A stretch of DNA of 64,000 nt from Mantamonas sphyraenae (lineage: Eukaryota; CRuMs; Mantamonadidae): the NCBI GenBank assembly GCA_026936335.1, contig JAPMXV010000049.1, positions 372,001 to 436,000 on the forward strand, written 5' to 3'. Position numbers and translations under genes: made by a program. The notes below the pieces were generated by a model, which did no database searches, was not told where the DNA came from, and was given only the letters and a program-made list of their open reading frames with translations. The first letter of the stretch is position 1; every line of letters begins with the position of its first letter. Below are positions 43,390-54,191 of the stretch, piece after piece.

Positions 43390-44275
43390 ATGTCCACGAC
43401 GACCAAAGAGAGCACCGGATCGACGGTGGAAGAAGAGAAGGCCAAAAGCAGCCAAATCAAGGACATTCTGGCGGTGGAGGGCAATGATGGCTGCTTTGAC
43501 TGCCTCAGCACACAACCCGAGTGGGCTTCTGTGAACCTGGGGGTCGTTCTGTGCATTGCATGCTCGGGATGCCATCGTGCATTGGGCACCCACATTAGCA
43601 AGGTGCGATCCCTCAGTCTGGACATCCTGTTGGATTCCCAGATTGCGTTTCTGAAGGACACAGGCAACGCAAAGGTGGCGCAGGAACGGTTCCCGGACGC
43701 CAAACGCTTCGACGCCCACCTGGCCCAGGAGGAGCGCCAGAAGCTCATCAATGCAAAGTATGGCGGCAGTGCTTCCGTCCAAGGCATCTCATCCACCCAG
43801 GCAAGCGTCCAGTACACGTCTATTCTGCATATCACTCTGTTTGGTGCCGTCGACCTGCCTGCCAAGGACTCCAACGGCACAAGTGATCCCTACCTCACTG
43901 CAACCATCGGTGGGCAAACTGTCAATGGTCCTGTGGCCCTCAAGAGCCTGAATCCACACTGGTGGGTTGAGAAAATTGGTGTTTTGTTTGTCAGTTCGCC
44001 TGCTCACTCTCCCTCCCCCCGTCCCACCCCTCACCCTCCACAGGTCGCAACAGGTGCTCATGCTCTGTGTGGAGGACGTAGACACGGACGTGTTGAAAAT
44101 TGAAGTGTGGGATTGGGACAAGCACACAAAGGACGATTTCCTGTGCTCGACATCGGTGGAGCTGGCGTCCCTGAACCTCCAACCAAACGAATCACAAACG
44201 CACTGGCTGTCTGCTGAGCAGAAGAAGCTCGACAGTCGCATCCACCTCAAGTTGGAATTGGTGCCTCTGGAATGA
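43390..44275 (+). CDS. ArfGAP with C-terminal C2 domain
   Basis: 267 residues in two exons (43390-43961 and 44044-44275); splicing restores 'NPHWSQQVLM'. The ArfGAP zinc finger has C35, C38, C55 and C58 ('CFDCLSTQPEWASVNLGVVL', 'CIACSGCHRALGTHISKVRS'), with the arginine finger at R63. A C2 domain follows (about 150-267), with 'SILHITLFGAVDLPAKDSNG', 'SDPYLT', 'VWDWDKHTKDDF'. ArfGAPs speed GTP hydrolysis by Arf; the C2 would target membranes, possibly by calcium through its Asp residues (two 'DxxDPY'/'DWDxxxxDD' loops). The family resembles AGD-type ArfGAP-C2 proteins of plants. Confidence 0.92.
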
Positions 44276-44317
44276 ACACACACACACACGTTCCATTTCA
44301 CTCTTCTCTTCACTCTG

Positions 44318-44670
44318 TCACTCTGCCACCACGCGGTACACAGACCCAACGTCCATGACAAAGTCCGACTTGAGCCTGTTCATGCGAGTGAGGGCCATGA
44401 CAATGGCCTGGGCCTTTGCTTGCTTGCCATGCAACAGTTCCTTGACCTCATCGACCGTCACCCACTGGGTGGTGGCCCCAGCGGCCGCTCCACCCATCAA
44501 CGTGGCGTCAAAGTGCTTGTCTGCCAGCAGACCGTTGATGGCCTCAATGGCCTTTTGCAGGAAATCCACACTCAACTGTCGCTTCAGTGATCCGGGCATG
44601 GTGGCCATCTCCTCCTCCGTCACTGCGGCCATCAGCGGACACAGCGAGTCTTCGCCCTGTGATTGCTGTT

Positions 44671-44701
<31 letters not shown>

Positions 44702-45773
44702 CAACTTGCCCTCTCCCGTCTTTCCGCCTCCTCCCTGCTGCGTCTTCTGCTCCCCCGTGGTTTGGTTGGTGATGTCTGCCATCACCCTGGTTGTGGTTGT
44801 TGCTGCTGTTGTGTTGCCGCTGTCCTCTCCTTTGCCCTCCTGTGTCTGTGTCTTCTCCTCACCTTCTCCTCCCATCTTCTTCGTCTCCTCCTCCTCCTTT
44901 GTCTCCTGTGCATCCCCTTCACGAGCCTGCACTGTCTCGTTGTCCTTCGTGCTGCTGCTGCTACTGCTGCTTCCTTGTCCCATCATCGATCGCTCTGTGC
45001 ATTCCATGTCAGTGTGAGTGTGTGTGTGTTCCCCCTCCTCTCCCCCTCTCCCCCGTCCTCCCTTCCCACGTACTCGTTTTGCGGATCAATGCCAGCGTGG
45101 TGGACGACAGACCACACGCCTCCAACGACGGCGTCTTGGGCATTTCAATCTCCTGCTTCTTCACCACCACAGCTGCCACCGGTGACGCAAACTCGTTGTC
45201 ATCACCCTCACCCATCGTCGCCGTCATCGACGACATGTTGTGTTCGTCGCGGCCCTGCATCTGCATCTCTGCCAGCGACGGCGTCTTTGGCATCACCATG
45301 CCCAGACCCAACCCCGAGTTGGCCATCGATGTGGGAGAGTGGAACTCATCAGTGGAACCCACCCCACCCATCATGGACGAAGACACAGAGAGACGAGGAT
45401 GCATACTCTTGCGTGGCGTCGTCGTCGCCGCTGCTGCCACAGACACGTTGACCCCACCGTCAAACCCATACGCCTCCAGCTCACTCTGCAACTCCTGCAC
45501 CAGTTGGTCGTTCTGTGTGCACAGCAGATGGCACACTTCCAGAAGCCTGTCAAAGGCCACATCCTGCGCCACCGTCGCGTCCAGCGCAGACGTTTGCGCC
45601 TGGAGTTCGCCCACCGATTTCAGTTGTTCGCCAAAGAACGCGTTGGCACTGATCTGCACACCTGCCGAACCACTGCTAGACTTGCGCCTCCCTTCCATCT
45701 GCTTGCTCAGCTGCTTCACATCCTTCTCCACCTTCACTGCGTCCTTGCGCAGCGTCTGAAAAAAGCTCTCCAT
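44318..45773 (-). CDS. SKA3-like kinetochore protein
   Basis: 458 residues in two exons (45773-45074 and 44994-44318). The N-terminal coiled coil starts 'MESFFQTLRKDAVKVEKDVK' and ends near 'LEAYGFDGG', like SKA3 ('FFxKLR', then 'FxxYGY'). The middle repeats 'MPKTPSL' twice, the second followed by 'EACGLSSTTLALIRK', close to the TPxLxxFGLS signature of SKA3. These are candidate CDK (TP) sites. A Gln run and acidic linker precede a folded C-terminal part (MPGSLKRQLSVDFLQKAIEA onward, ending 'VYRVVAE') that looks like a winged helix, also like SKA1. The role would be microtubule coupling in mitosis. The family call is by pattern, not alignment. Confidence 0.55.
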
Positions 45774-45802
45774 CCCGGTTTGAAATTTCCTGGCCGTTTG
45801 GT

Positions 45803-45810
45803 TTTGGCGC
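45803..45810 (+). promoter_or_regulatory. E2F-like site TTTGGCGC upstream of the SKA3-like gene
   Basis: The 225-bp gap 45774-45998 between SKA3-like (minus) and calpain (plus) contains TTTGGCGCGC about 30 bp from the SKA3-like start. It matches the E2F consensus TTTSSCGC. The rest of the gap is CA- and CT-rich. Confidence 0.35.
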
Positions 45811-45998
45811 GCTGGCGCACGGGGCCTTCCCCCCCCTCTCATCCCACCCCACCCCATCCCTCCCCACCCTGTACATTGGACACACACACACACACACAAT
45901 CTCTCACACACTCTCTCTCTTGATTGTGTTTCGCATGATGTGCTCATCATCTCGTGGTCCACACCAACCAAAACATCGACCACACCAGAGACACACCC

Positions 45999-48900
45999 AT
46001 GTCTTCGCGTGCATCAAGTGTGGCCAGCTCCTCGTCTGCATCGAGCAGTGGCCGTCGTGGTGGTGGCGGAGGTGGTGGTGCAGGCCATGTGGCACACGTG
46101 AGCACCACACCCCACGCCCCTGGAGGAGGCATCAACATGGCCAAACAGGATTACAACACCCTGTCCCGTTCCTGCTCGGCCTCTGCTCGCTTCCAGGATC
46201 CTGACTTCCCCGCCGATGATCGCTCCTTGTACGTGATGGGCTCGCTGCACTCCCGTTCGTCAACGGACCCACACGGCATCACCCAGTGGCTCTCCCCGCT
46301 GGAGTACAACGAACAAAACGCAGACATCAGCTTCATTGAAGATGGCATCGAGGCAGGCGACGTCGTCCAGGGCGAACTCGGCGACTGTTGGTTCCTGGGT
46401 GCCCTCTCCGTCGTCGCCACAAGGCTTGATCTCCTCGAAAAGCTCTTTGTCAACAGGGACGTCCAAAAGGGCATCTACGAGTTCCAGTTTTACAAGTACG
46501 GCGAATGGCATGTATGTTGGCTCACTGTTGCCCACCTCCATCCCTTTCCAATCTTTCCAATCTGCTTGGTTTTCCCCTTGCTTCACCTGCCTTTTGTGTG
46601 CCTCCGCCGCTCTCCCTCCTTGCCCTGACACAACCTTCCCTCGCTCCTCACCGCCCACAGTCTGTCGTCATCGACGATCTCATCCCCTGCAACGACGACG
46701 GCAAACCTGTGTATGCCCGCTGCAAGAGCCTCACTGAACTCTGGGTCCCTCTCATTGAAAAGGTGCGTTTCCCCTTTCTGCCTCGCAATCCATGGCGCCA
46801 GCCTCACACTCTTTCTCCCCCCCCCACCATCCTACCTGTAGGCCTATGCCAAGTTCCATGGCAACTATGAATCCCTTGTGGGTGGCTCTGTTGCTCAGGC
46901 CCTCGTCGACATGACCGGAGGTGCTGCCGAACGCCTGTGCGTTGTTGTGTGTGTGGGCCCATCGTGTCGATTTTCCCGCCGAATTTGCACCCCCTCAGCA
47001 GCTGCTTGCCTTTCCCCACACCTCGCTCGGGTGTCGAGTGACGGACACAGGCACGCCTTCACATGCTCACACGATCCCATGCACATGACACACCCTTTGC
47101 TGGGGGGCGGGGGACACCACAGGCTCTTCTCCGATCCGGAGGTGAAGCAGGAAATCAGCAATGGCGACTTTTGGCGCCGATTGCTGAAGGCCAAGGCAGA
47201 GGGCTTCCTGATGGGCTGCTCGTACTCTCCGCCGGGAAACACGCGAGACGACGAACCGGCCACGGAGGAGGGGATTCTTCCGGTGAGTGTGAGAGTGACA
47301 TGGGGGGAAGAAAGGGGTGGAGGCGGATTGACAGAACGGGGCTGACAACACACACACTGGGGGGTGGGGGGGACGTTATGGCAGAACCACGCGTACGGCA
47401 TCCTGGACTGTGTGGAGACAAAGGAGGGAGGACACAGGTTGATCCAGGTGCGCAATCCATGGGGCAAGGAAGAGTGGAATGGAGCGTGGTCGGATGGAGC
47501 ACCGCAGTGGAACGAGAGCATCATGAAAGAACTGAACGTGATTGGGTTTGCAGACGACGGAGTGTTCTGGATCTCTCTCGAAGACTTCACTTCCCGGTTC
47601 AACAAGTTGTACGTGTGTCGCCTGTACGACGACGACATTGGGGAGATCTGGCAGCGCAAGACGTTGTACTCGTCGTTTGAGGGACCCAACGCAGGCGGAT
47701 GCATGAACACAGACTCGTGGAAGCAGAACACACAGTATGCACTCACTGTGTACGAACCGGACACGGAGCTGTTTATCGAACTGGCACAGCCGGACGTGCG
47801 ATTGCGGGGCGACGGCACAGACAGCTACGAAACGGCCATTGGCTTCTACGTGTTCCTCACCGAGGACAACTCGCAGAAGGATGTGCATGTGGACGCAGAC
47901 GACATTCTGTACCAGACGGCGTTTGTGCCGTCACGGGAGGTGTCGAAGGAGATCAAATTGGAGCCCAACCAGAAGTGCATCCTGGTGCCGTGCACCCTGG
48001 AGCCCGATCAGGAACTCCACTACATGCTCACGGTGTACAGCGAGCACATGATTCAGCTGGAGGCCTTGGAGGAGACGCCCGAGTATGAGATCAGTGGGGA
48101 ATGGTCGACTGTGCGCAACACTGCCGGAGGGTGCATGAACTATGACACCTGGATTGATAACGACCAGTGAGTGAAAGCAGACGGATGAGCGGGATGAGCG
48201 GGATGAGCGGGATGAGCGGGATGACGACAGACAACGTGTGCGTCGGTGCGTTCGGGATCACACTCACACTCACAGTCACATGCTCACTCACACGCTCAAC
48301 CACGCAGATTTGTGATGCATGTGCACGAGAAGCAAAAGGTGACCATTGAGCTGATCCAGGATAAGCCGCGCTCCAGTGCACTGAACTACATTGGATTCTA
48401 CGTGTTGTATCCGGACGACCATTACGGCCGGCGCAAGCGTGTGGCCCGTCCCCGACGTGGGCAGCTTGTGCAGAAACCCACGTTTACGGACGCCGAGATT
48501 GTGGCACTGGAGATGCCTGTGGAGGCAACGCAGGAGAACTCGCCGTATGTGATTGTGCCCACGGTGTTTGAACCAGACATGGACGGACTGTTTGTGATCA
48601 AGGTGCGCGCACGTGCGCCTGTGACACTGGAGCGGGCACGCACGTGGCATGAAGCGAGTGTCAAGGGTGCCTGGGTGCCCCATCAGAGTGCAGGTGGCTC
48701 GTTGATCCATCCGTCGTGGCGACAAAACCACCAGTTTGCACTGCGCATGCACAAGCCCTCCAAGAGTGTGCTTGTGTTGTCGCGCAACAAGAACAGCAGC
48801 GGCGCAGGTGCAAGCTCAGGTGCAGGTGCAGGCGGAGCCAGTGCAGGCACCACGAGTGCAGGCAGCAGCCACAGCCACGACGCCAACATTGGCTTCTATG

Positions 48901-49667
48901 TGGTGTACATGAACGAGGACCAGAAGCCCAACGTGGTCATTGAAGCCAACGATGTGGTAAAGAAGACCAAGTTTACACCCGATCGCGAGGTGAGCGAAAA
49001 GTACGTGGTGGAGGACAACGACGACGAACCGCCCTCGCTGCTGGTCATCCCGTGCACGTATGCACCCAACATCATGAACGACTACACCCTCACCGTGTAC
49101 AGCGACAGCGAGTTTACTTCGTTGGAGCCCCTGGCCGAGCAGTGGCGCAAGGCAAGCATCACGGGCCAGTGGAGCGGTCATCGCGCAGGCGGCTGCAAGA
49201 ACTTCCGCGAATCGTTTCTGGAGAACCCGTGGTACCGGTTGAACATCAATGAGGACGAGTCACGCGTGCATGTGCGTCTGCATCACGACTCGGGCCTGCG
49301 TCCCACCAACCGGGCCATTGGGTTCTACCTGGCCATCGACGAGCCCATGAGTTTGCGTTCCATCATTGGCAAGAGTGCGTTTGTGGAGGCCGAAGAGGTG
49401 GTCAAGACGTTTCCCAGGGTCAAGGCAGGTCAGTACCTGCTGCTTCCGTGCACGTTTGAACCCCACCAGGAGGGTCGTTTCGAACTCGAGGTGTTCTGTG
49501 ACAAGCCCATCGCCCTCTCCGAGGTCTACGAGAAGGACAGGGTCATGGCGGAGGTGCAGGAGGACAGCAGCAAGGCTGGAGGGGCAGCCTCATCGTCTGC
49601 GGCATCAGCCGATGCATCGTCGTCCACCTCGGCAACATCTTCCTCGTCCGCCGATTCCGATGAATGA
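45999..49667 (+). CDS. Calpain-type cysteine protease with tandem C2L-like domains
   Basis: 1003 residues in six exons (45999-46511, 46661-46762, 46842-46936, 47123-47282, 47385-48166, 48308-49667); all junctions are GT-AG and in frame. A Ser/Gly-rich head (about 1-45) precedes the CysPc core: Cys130 (GELGDCWFLGAL), His292 (NHAYGIL), Asn314 (VRNPWG). The core also contains 'ALVDMTGGAAERL' and 'FWRRLLKAKAEGFLMGCSY'. After it come four C2L (calpain III-like) units of about 130-160 residues, each beginning near a 'W..N/AGGC' block and with repeated 'IGFYV' strands (AGGCMNTDSW; AGGCMNYDTW; AGGSLIHPSW; AGGCKNFRES). There is no penta-EF hand domain. A Ser tail ends the protein. Calcium-activated proteolysis is likely. 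Confidence 0.93.
48184..48219 (+). repeat. 9-bp minisatellite GATGAGCGG x4 in a calpain intron
   Basis: Four exact copies of GATGAGCGG followed by GATGAC, in the intron 48167-48307 just after the donor. On paper it would encode a Met/Ser/Gly repeat, but the splice junctions show it is intronic. Confidence 0.85.
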
Positions 49668-49807
49668 AACTGAACAAAACACCCGGGAATGGATGTGTTT
49701 CGAGTTTGGGTGGTTCATTTGTTTGAGTGTGTGATGTGTTGCAGTGGGGGAATGGACGGGGAGGGGAGGAGCCGCCCTGGGTTGCCAAACTGAACCCGAC
49801 CACGGTC

Positions 49808-51266
49808 ATGTCCCAACAGGAGGAGAAAGGCCCCACGAAGGAACAACTGGAGGCAGCGTATGGCAAGTTGACGTATGGGCCACACCTGCCCGTGCGTACA
49901 TCGGACAAGGTGCTGGCAGAGGCCAACAAGGCTCGTCAGAGCGATGCGGGCGTCAGCAGCAGCAGCAGCAGCAGTGGCAGTGGCAGTGGCAGTGGCACCA
50001 ACGGCGACAGTGACACAGGGGCCAACCCACACGCCTATGTAAAGGATGAGGATGACTTGGGGGACATTCCACCCCTGTTTGCGTCGGTGATGCCCAGTGA
50101 AGACGATCCGGTGGGTTTGGAGAGACGGAATCATGCACGGACTTTCACCGCACCCGCCCCCCCCCCCCAGCAAGAGGATAGGATAGAGCACACACACACA
50201 CTGACTCGGACGAGTGGGTGGATGACTGCACATGCGTTCAACTGCCTGCAACATGTGTGTGTGTGTGTGAGTGCAGACGTTCCAGGCCATGCAGAGTCTG
50301 GTGTTTGACGGAACGCCGGAAGAGATCGCCGACAACTTCAACGAACAGGGCAAGGACTGCTACTTGACAGGGGAGAAGTACTATGGCGATGCCATCCAAT
50401 ATTACACACAGGCCCTGGAGCAGGAGTGTTCCGATGCCAAGCTGAACGCAAAGGTCCTGGCCAACCGGGCGTTGGTGCAGCTGAAGTTGCGCAACTATGG
50501 ATCATGCATCCGAGACTGCAAGCGCAGCTGGGCTCTGGATCCAGACAACATCAAGGTGTATGCGCGTGCGGCACAGGCTGCAAACGCTGTGGAGAGGCAC
50601 CAGGATGCCCTGGACTATGCAAACCTGGGCTTGGCCGTCAAGGACAACAGCAAGGAGCTCAAGAAGCAGGCTGCGGTGGCAGAGGCTGGCATTGCACGTG
50701 TGGCCAAGCGCATGGCGGACCGTGAGGCCAGGAGGATCGAGAGGGAACGCAAGGAGGCTCTGGTGAACGACGAGATCGCACGCAGGGCTTACAACATCCA
50801 ACCTCCCCATGAGTATGTCAAGGAGTACATGAATGCAAACGAGATCTGGGCGGAGGAGGTCGAGGTGCCCATCCCCGAGGGCTCGGAGCTTCCTGCTCAC
50901 ATTCCCCGTGAGCGCGTGGTCAACGGCGTCTACCTGCACGTCATGCTGCACTTTCCCGTGCTCTTTGTCTATCCAGAGACCGGCCAGAGCGACTTTATCA
51001 AGGACTTTTGTGAGCAGGTGACGTTTGCCGACCATCTGGGTGCCATGTTCCCCAACGACGCCCAGGCTCCCGTCGTGGAGTGGGACCCCGAGTTCAAATG
51101 GCGCGAGAGCAACCTGGCCGTCTTCCTGCCCGTCATGAGCCTGGTCAAGGGCGAGGTTACCACACGCGAGGTCCCGCTTGCGAAGGATATCACCCTCATG
51201 GAGGCCTTGCAACACCGCTCCTCCGTCATCCACGGCATCCCCATCTTTATTGTGCGTGCGCAGTGA
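49808..51266 (+). CDS. TTC4/Cns1-like Hsp90 co-chaperone
   Basis: 430 residues in two exons (49808-50110 and 50277-51266); the intron ends in a GT-rich tract then GTGCAG. The N-terminus has a 'LPPLF'-like element ('DIPPLFASVMPSEDDP'). The exon 2 start 'TFQAMQSLVFDGTPEEIADN' is typical of TTC4. Three TPR units follow ('NEQGKDCYLTGEKYYGDAIQ', 'NRALVQLKLRNYGSCIRDCK', 'VYARAAQAANAVERHQDAL'), then the C-terminal alpha-beta domain (VYLHVMLHFPVLFVYPE; ending IHGIPIFIVRAQ). TPR carboxylate-clamp residues (N and K of the first helices) are visible. TTC4/Cns1 binds Hsp90 and Hsp70 and serves translation-linked folding. Confidence 0.88.
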
Positions 51267-51356
51267 CAACAAGAATGAAAAATTTGATTCAGACAGAAAT
51301 CCAAGTTGCTGTGTTTGTATATGTATTTCACTGTCAATCAAAATTTACACGTTTAT

Positions 51357-52278
51357 TTACACATTGATTCTTTCGTAGAACAGGATGTATGGCTGGATGC
51401 TCTTGACAACCTCGCCGTCCCAATCGACGACGCTGGAGATCGAATCTGAGAACCAGAGCCAGGCGTCGTCTTCCTTTTCGTGCACGACGGCGGTGTAGTG
51501 GCCGGTTGCGTGCGTCCCCGAATGCTGCACAAAGCCCACCAGCCGGTACTCGACGTGTGCATCCACGTTCTCGCACACGTCTTCAATGTTGAGTGTGGGG
51601 GCATATCGCACACGTTGGTCCACCTTCTTGATGTATCCTGTTGATGTGGGCATCAAACGGCGCAAGCAGATCACGAGCGTTTGTGGCGGAGTCGCCACCG
51701 TGCATGAGCGCTCAAACGTGCACTTGACAGGCTCGCACTCATCCAAGCAACGCCGAAGCAGCACAGTGTCCTCCACCGAGTGTGCATCGGCCAGGTATTG
51801 CCTGAGAACCATCTCCTCTTGTCTCCTCCCGTCCGTCACACACTGCTTCAGCATCACCTGGGCCTCGCAGTATTCACAACGCACATCATCCACCTCTTCC
51901 TCTTCGCTGAACCCTCCCAGGCACTCTTCAATGTCCACAGGGTCGTCCAGCGACGATCCCTTCAGTTCGAGTGTGATTTCCGATTCGATTGTCCTCTTGA
52001 CAGGCTTCTCGTGGCCACACACTGTACATCGCATGTGATTGTTGATCACCATGCTGTACGGAGGAGGCTGTATAGCCTCATCAAGCTCCTCCACGGGCGT
52101 TTGGCTCCACCTGTGCAGCACCAAGCCCTGCCTGCGAAGACTGGAACCAGCGTCAGAATCCCCACTGCTCTGGATGCTTGCACTGTGGTTGTGCGTTCAT
52201 TGTAGCAACACAGGACAGGCGTCAGTACGGAGAAAGGGGAGGGGAGGGGGAGGGAAGGGACCGGGGTTGGTGGCATTT

Positions 52279-52319
<41 letters not shown>

Positions 52320-53037
52320 ACCATGCGGACAGCCCAAGGTAGGCTTTGCGATGGAGATCAAGCAGCTCATCCTCCATCATGTGTCTGAGTCTGGAGAGTG
52401 CTTCGTGGGCATCCTGCTGGTCACCCGGTATGGCACCAAGCCAGTACTTGAAGACGAAGCGGACGAGGGGAGCACAGTCCATGACGGTGGAGGTGGGTTT
52501 CATGCACGAACAATGGTCATGGTGGGAGTTTGGGTGTGGATGGGGTTGGATGCGTTGTGGAAAGTGGTGGAGGTGGTGAAGGACGGGCTGGAGTTGGCGA
52601 AAGGTGGGACCGTGGGCCTTGTGCCGGTGCACCCATTGGGCCGTGTGGTCGCATCTGCTCAAACATTGCAGCAGACTGTTGACAAAGCAAGTGTTGCCAG
52701 AGTTGTAGATGCCCACTCCCTGTGGGTTGCTATCCTCCAGGCGTTGCAACACTCGACTGCGAGGCAACGCCCAATCACTGGCACTGCGCAGGTCCTTGTA
52801 CACACGAGACTTGGATGACGATGACGATGATGATGATGATGATGACATGCCACGTCCTCCTCCTCGTTGTTGTTTGTCCCTTGTGTGCCTCTCCTCATCC
52901 TCATCCTCCTCTGCCATGCCCAGTGACAACAGTTGCACCACCAGCACCACAGATCCAATGGCCGTCACAACCACAGAGGCAATGACCCCCCAGCGTAGCC
53001 AAGGGTCGGATGATGATGATGATGATCTTTGTGACAT
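51357..53037 (-). CDS. USP30-like membrane-anchored deubiquitinase
   Basis: 496 residues in two exons (53037-52322 and 52131-51357) with a 190-bp intron containing a long (GT)n run beside the donor. The N-terminal transmembrane segment (about 15-38, WGVIASVVVTAIGSVVLVVQ) is followed by an acidic and Ser-rich stretch. The USP core has catalytic Cys117 ('YNSGNTCFVNSLLQCL'), 'GDQQDAHE', a zinc site (CTVCG, CEYC) and His in 'HATGHYTAVV'. After it comes 'WLWFSDSISSVV' with Ser where most USPs have Asp or Asn, as in USP30. The end 'YILFYERINV' also fits. USP30 sits in the mitochondrial outer membrane and restrains mitophagy; plants have a similar TM-USP (UBP27). Stop is TAA. Confidence 0.85.
52288..52318. 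repeat. (GT)n microsatellite in the USP30-like intron
   Basis: About 15 dinucleotide units directly following the GTACGT splice donor of the minus-strand gene. Confidence 0.9.
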
Positions 53038-53122
53038 GGGCACAGTGCGGGTGGGGTCGGGATGGATTGGCGGCGATTGGGGCCCCAGCGTGCCCAATCA
53101 TCATCATCATCATCATCTCATC
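53038..53122. promoter_or_regulatory. 85-bp divergent promoter with three CCAAT boxes
   Basis: Between the USP30-like and DNAJC17-like starts. ATTGG (53066-53070 and 53076-53080) and CCAAT (53094-53098) are three NF-Y-type boxes within 33 bp. A TCA/CAT run follows. Confidence 0.45.
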
Positions 53123-54163
53123 ATGGACGACGATGACTTTGAGATGATGTGCAAGTTGGATGTGTATGCCATCGTGGGTGTGATGGAGGACGCAACGGCA
53201 AAGGAGGTGCAGCGAGCGTATCGGAAGCAGAGCATCAAGCTGCACCCGGACAAGAACAGGGACGACCCAAAGGCGGCAGACAAGTTCCATGAACTCAACC
53301 TGGCCAACATGATCCTAAAGGACACCAAGTTGCGAAGCGAATACGACAAGCGATACAAGGCACGTATGATGCAACGCAAGCGGGAGCGGGAGCACGCCGA
53401 GAGCGTGCGGAACATGCGCCAGGCCCTGCGGCAGCAGGAAGCAGATTACAAACGACAAAAGACACAGGCGGCACAGGAAGAAAAGAGGAAACAGATGCAC
53501 ATGGATGAGATCACAGCCAATGCCATGCGCAAGGTGAAGGAGGCGTCGGAGCAGCGAGCGCGCCAACGGGCCCAGGCAGCGGCCGAGGCAGCAGAAGCGG
53601 CCACGGTGGCCTCAGCCACCAGGGTGCCCACTGTATTGGCACGTTGGAATCGCAAGTATGCTGTGGATGAGAGTCACCTGAGGGCATTCCTGCGGTCACA
53701 GGGGCTGGTGATCACTCGCTTGGTTCTCAGCGACACCAGCAGCACAGCCAAGAAGAAGGCATCGGCACTGTTGACTCTGGATGACTCTGCCACCAACACA
53801 GAAAGGGTGCACCAATTGGTGAACAAGGGCACTCATACCATCCAGCTGGCTTCATCATCATCATCAGACACACACGCACGTGTCACCTTTTCCTTTGCTC
53901 CCTCCTCCATCCCACACCAAGTCTCCACCTCGACATCATCATCCTCATCATCCTCATCCTCATCATCATCATCGTCCTCGTCGTCCTTTGCATCTTCGAC
54001 GAGCGCATCGTCGTTTGGCGACCTCCAGAGCTCTCTGATGGAAAAGCTGCGACGAAAGAAGGAGCAGGAGAAGGCAAAGGAGACACAAGAGACACAAGAG
54101 ACACAGGGAGACAAGACAAAGGGTGAAGGGGGAGAGACACAGGTGGAGGTGGAAGCAAAATGA
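53123..54163 (+). CDS. DNAJC17-like J-domain protein
   Basis: 346 residues in one exon. The J domain (residues about 8-80) has 'DVYAIVGVMEDATAKEVQRA', HPD at 41-43 ('LHPDKNRD') and 'YDKRYKARM'. A basic coiled coil follows (KREREHAESVRNMRQALRQQ onward). An RRM-like segment comes next (about 195-260: 'TVLARWNRKYAVDESHLRAF', 'ITRLVLS'), then a Ser run and acidic tail. J + coiled coil + RRM is the DNAJC17/Cwf23 plan, a spliceosome-associated co-chaperone of Hsp70. RNP motifs are weak, so the RRM call rests on order and length. Confidence 0.8.
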   Translation: MDDDDFEMMCKLDVYAIVGVMEDATAKEVQRAYRKQSIKLHPDKNRDDPKAADKFHELNLANMILKDTKLRSEYDKRYKARMMQRKREREHAESVRNMRQALRQQEADYKRQKTQAAQEEKRKQMHMDEITANAMRKVKEASEQRARQRAQAAAEAAEAATVASATRVPTVLARWNRKYAVDESHLRAFLRSQGLVITRLVLSDTSSTAKKKASALLTLDDSATNTERVHQLVNKGTHTIQLASSSSSDTHARVTFSFAPSSIPHQVSTSTSSSSSSSSSSSSSSSSSFASSTSASSFGDLQSSLMEKLRRKKEQEKAKETQETQETQGDKTKGEGGETQVEVEAK

Positions 54164-54191
54164 AGCGTTGTTCTTTGGTGTTGACGCAAAG

